In this document: piece by piece, positions 42,107 to 43,307 of the stretch
Position numbering within the stretch: the stretch's first letter is position 1
Layout: the number at the start of each line of letters is the position of its first letter
Source of the DNA: Azospirillum melinis
GTDB lineage: Bacteria; Pseudomonadota; Alphaproteobacteria; Azospirillales; Azospirillaceae
Reading direction: 5' to 3'
Length of the DNA stretch: 43,307 nt
NCBI RefSeq assembly: GCF_013340935.1
Contig: NZ_WHOS01000062.1
Coordinates: 1 to 43,307 of the forward strand
Notes under the pieces: model-generated
The model's input: only the letters and a program-made list of their open reading frames with translations
Databases searched by the model: none
What the model was told of the DNA's origin: nothing
Program-made: the position numbers and the translations under genes

Positions 42107-43018
42107 TCACGCCCGCGCGGCCAGGGTGCGGATCGCCAGTGCTGCGGCGGACGCGCGGTTCTCCACCCCCAGCTTGGTGAAGACCTGTTCCAGGTGCTTG
42201 TTCACCGTGCGCGGGCTGATGCCCAGGATCTCGCCGATGTCGCGGTTGGGCTTGCCGTTGGCGATCCACAGCAGCACCTCCGCCTCCCGCGCGGTGAGGC
42301 CGAGAGCGTCGCGCAGCACCGCCTCCTGCCGGCCGGCGGTCGGCTCGCTGAGGCGGAACAGATATTCGTCGGGGTTGGCCGGGCTGAGATAGGTGAACTC
42401 CAGCCGCCGCACCCCCTCGCCGTCCGGCAGCTCTGCCGTGTAGGTCTCCGCCGATCCGCCGGGGGAGGAAGTCCGGCGCAGGCCCGCCAGACCGGCGGCC
42501 AGCCCGGAGGCCGCGTCCGGCGGCAGGCCGGCCAGCAGACGCTCCGCCTGCGGGGTGCACCACAGCAGACGACCCTCCCCGTCCGTCGCCAGCAGGAAAC
42601 GGCCGGTGGCGTCGAGCGCGGCGCGGGCGGCGTAGGCGACGCGGGCATTGGTCAGATGGACGCGGATGCGGGCGATCAGCTCGTCCACCACGATGGGCTT
42701 GGTGACGTAATCGACACCGCCGGCCTCCAGCCCCTTCACCACATGCTCGGTGTCGCTGAGGCCGGTCATGAAGATGACGGGGATGTGCGACAAATGGGGG
42801 ATCTGCTTCAGCCGCCGGCAGGTCTCGAAACCATCCAGGCCGGGCATCACCGCGTCCATCAGGACGAGGTCCGGCGTGATCTGGCCGACCAGATCCAGCG
42901 CGCTCTCGCCATCGACGGCGACCAGCACGGTCAGGTCGGCCTGTTCGATGGCCTCCGTCAGGAATCCCAGCGTGTCGGGAGTGTCGTCCACCACCAGGAT
43001 CATGTCGCGGCGCTTCAT
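42107..43018 (-). CDS. REC-PAS-LuxR response regulator
   Basis: A 303-residue transcription factor. The receiver is at 1-125 with the DD pair at 11-12, acceptor D55 (LVLMDAVMPG) and Lys in YVTKPI. A PAS-like middle region is at about 135-225 (GRFLLATDGEGRLLWCTPQAERLL, quoted in part). The LuxR/NarL HTH is at about 238-300 (LTAREAEVLLWIANGKPNRDIGEIL, quoted in part; then RTVNKHLEQVFTKLGVENR). Its ATG overlaps the stop of the upstream gene as ATGA, so it is the partner of the putative hybrid kinase running off the window. Confidence 0.88.
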   Translation of the reverse strand: MKRRDMILVVDDTPDTLGFLTEAIEQADLTVLVAVDGESALDLVGQITPDLVLMDAVMPGLDGFETCRRLKQIPHLSHIPVIFMTGLSDTEHVVKGLEAGGVDYVTKPIVVDELIARIRVHLTNARVAYAARAALDATGRFLLATDGEGRLLWCTPQAERLLAGLPPDAASGLAAGLAGLRRTSSPGGSAETYTAELPDGEGVRRLEFTYLSPANPDEYLFRLSEPTAGRQEAVLRDALGLTAREAEVLLWIANGKPNRDIGEILGISPRTVNKHLEQVFTKLGVENRASAAALAIRTLAARA

Positions 43019-43307
43019 CCGGTCACGGCCCCGTCTTCTGCCAGATCATTGTCCGCCCGATCTTTCTCGCCCTCTGCGGCGTCGCGCTGCGCCGCCGCCT
43101 CTTCCACCGCACGCATATACCCTTTCAGGTCGAAGGCGCGCACCAGCGTTCGCAGCCGTTCGACGAAGGACGTTGCGGCGGCGTCCTCCGCCTCGATCTC
43201 GCGCAGCTTGGCCTCGATCCCGCGAATATAGCCGATCCGGCCGAGCTGGCGCAGGTCGTCGAGATGACGCAGCGCCGACTCCGGCGGGGCGGCTGCCGTC
43301 TGGGGGG
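43015..43307 (-). CDS. 3' end of a gene upstream of the LuxR regulator, probably a hybrid histidine kinase
   Basis: Only the last ~97 codons are inside the window, read from the minus strand. They encode LRHLDDLRQLGRIGYIRGIE, then AKLREIEAEDAAATSFVERL and RTLVRAFDLKGYMRAVEE, ending in a charged disordered tail and TGA at 43017-43015. Helical tails of this kind (GRIGYIRGIEAKL) follow the receiver of hybrid kinase/response-regulator proteins paired with REC-LuxR regulators, as I recall the family. The ATGA overlap with the next gene supports a cognate pair. The kinase domains are not visible here. Confidence 0.6.
   Translation of the reverse strand, partial: PQTAAAPPESALRHLDDLRQLGRIGYIRGIEAKLREIEAEDAAATSFVERLRTLVRAFDLKGYMRAVEEAAAQRDAAEGEKDRADNDLAEDGAVTG

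Noticed and set aside
1..43307. tRNA, rRNA, prophage, insertion sequences or a biosynthetic cluster
   Set aside because: No transposase, integrase, phage structural gene, cloverleaf or multi-modular synthase was seen on either strand.

Overview
The window is GC-rich, tightly packed chromosome-like DNA. The gene families it carries (DUF2336 protein, LdtR-like MarR regulator, NIT-ANTAR regulator, Wsp/Che3-type chemosensory cluster, an EcfG-like promoter and the NAGGN osmolyte operon) point to an alphaproteobacterium of the Rhodospirillales, most likely Azospirillum or a close relative. That assignment is inferred from gene content. There is no rRNA or tRNA in the window to settle it.

Layout. 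91-2974: galE, a MarR-family regulator and a DUF2336 protein. 2980-6136: a nitrate-sensing (NIT-ANTAR) regulator, a small phasin-like protein and an FMN-dependent L-lactate dehydrogenase. 6223-10312: an orphan HTH protein, a GT-B glycosyltransferase, and a translationally coupled nucleotidyltransferase/metallophosphoesterase pair. 10494-16847: an FbpABC/AfuABC-type ABC importer divergent from a TctD/TctE-type two-component system, with a tandem 11-bp-period repeat between them that looks like an OmpR-family operator. 17280-22888: a 48-codon ORF ending in a terminator-like structure, a PaoABC-type molybdenum aldehyde oxidoreductase, a GFA-family protein and an extensin-like protein. 23013-29989: a BLUF photoreceptor, a cyclic-nucleotide-binding MscS channel, and the three-gene NAGGN osmoprotectant operon, which is preceded by an exact GGAAC-N16-CGTT general-stress (EcfG) promoter. 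30053-30794: an MNT-HEPN pair of visibly lower GC. 30822-41343: a minus-strand chemosensory operon (cheW, TPR-cheR, second cheW, MCP, cheA-REC, cheB, double-receiver protein, hybrid kinase). 41601-43307: a MaoC hydratase, a REC-LuxR regulator and the 3' end of a further gene that is probably a hybrid kinase.

How it works together. The strongest theme is signalling and stress. The chemosensory cluster has the Wsp/Che3 gene set but no diguanylate cyclase or flagellar CheY; its outputs appear to be a receiver-only protein with one dead receiver and a hybrid histidine kinase. The stretch from 23.0 to 30.0 kb joins a light sensor, an osmotic release valve and compatible-solute synthesis. Four GC-rich palindromic elements of 115-151 bp with the same ends and variable centres lie between genes, two of them inside operons.
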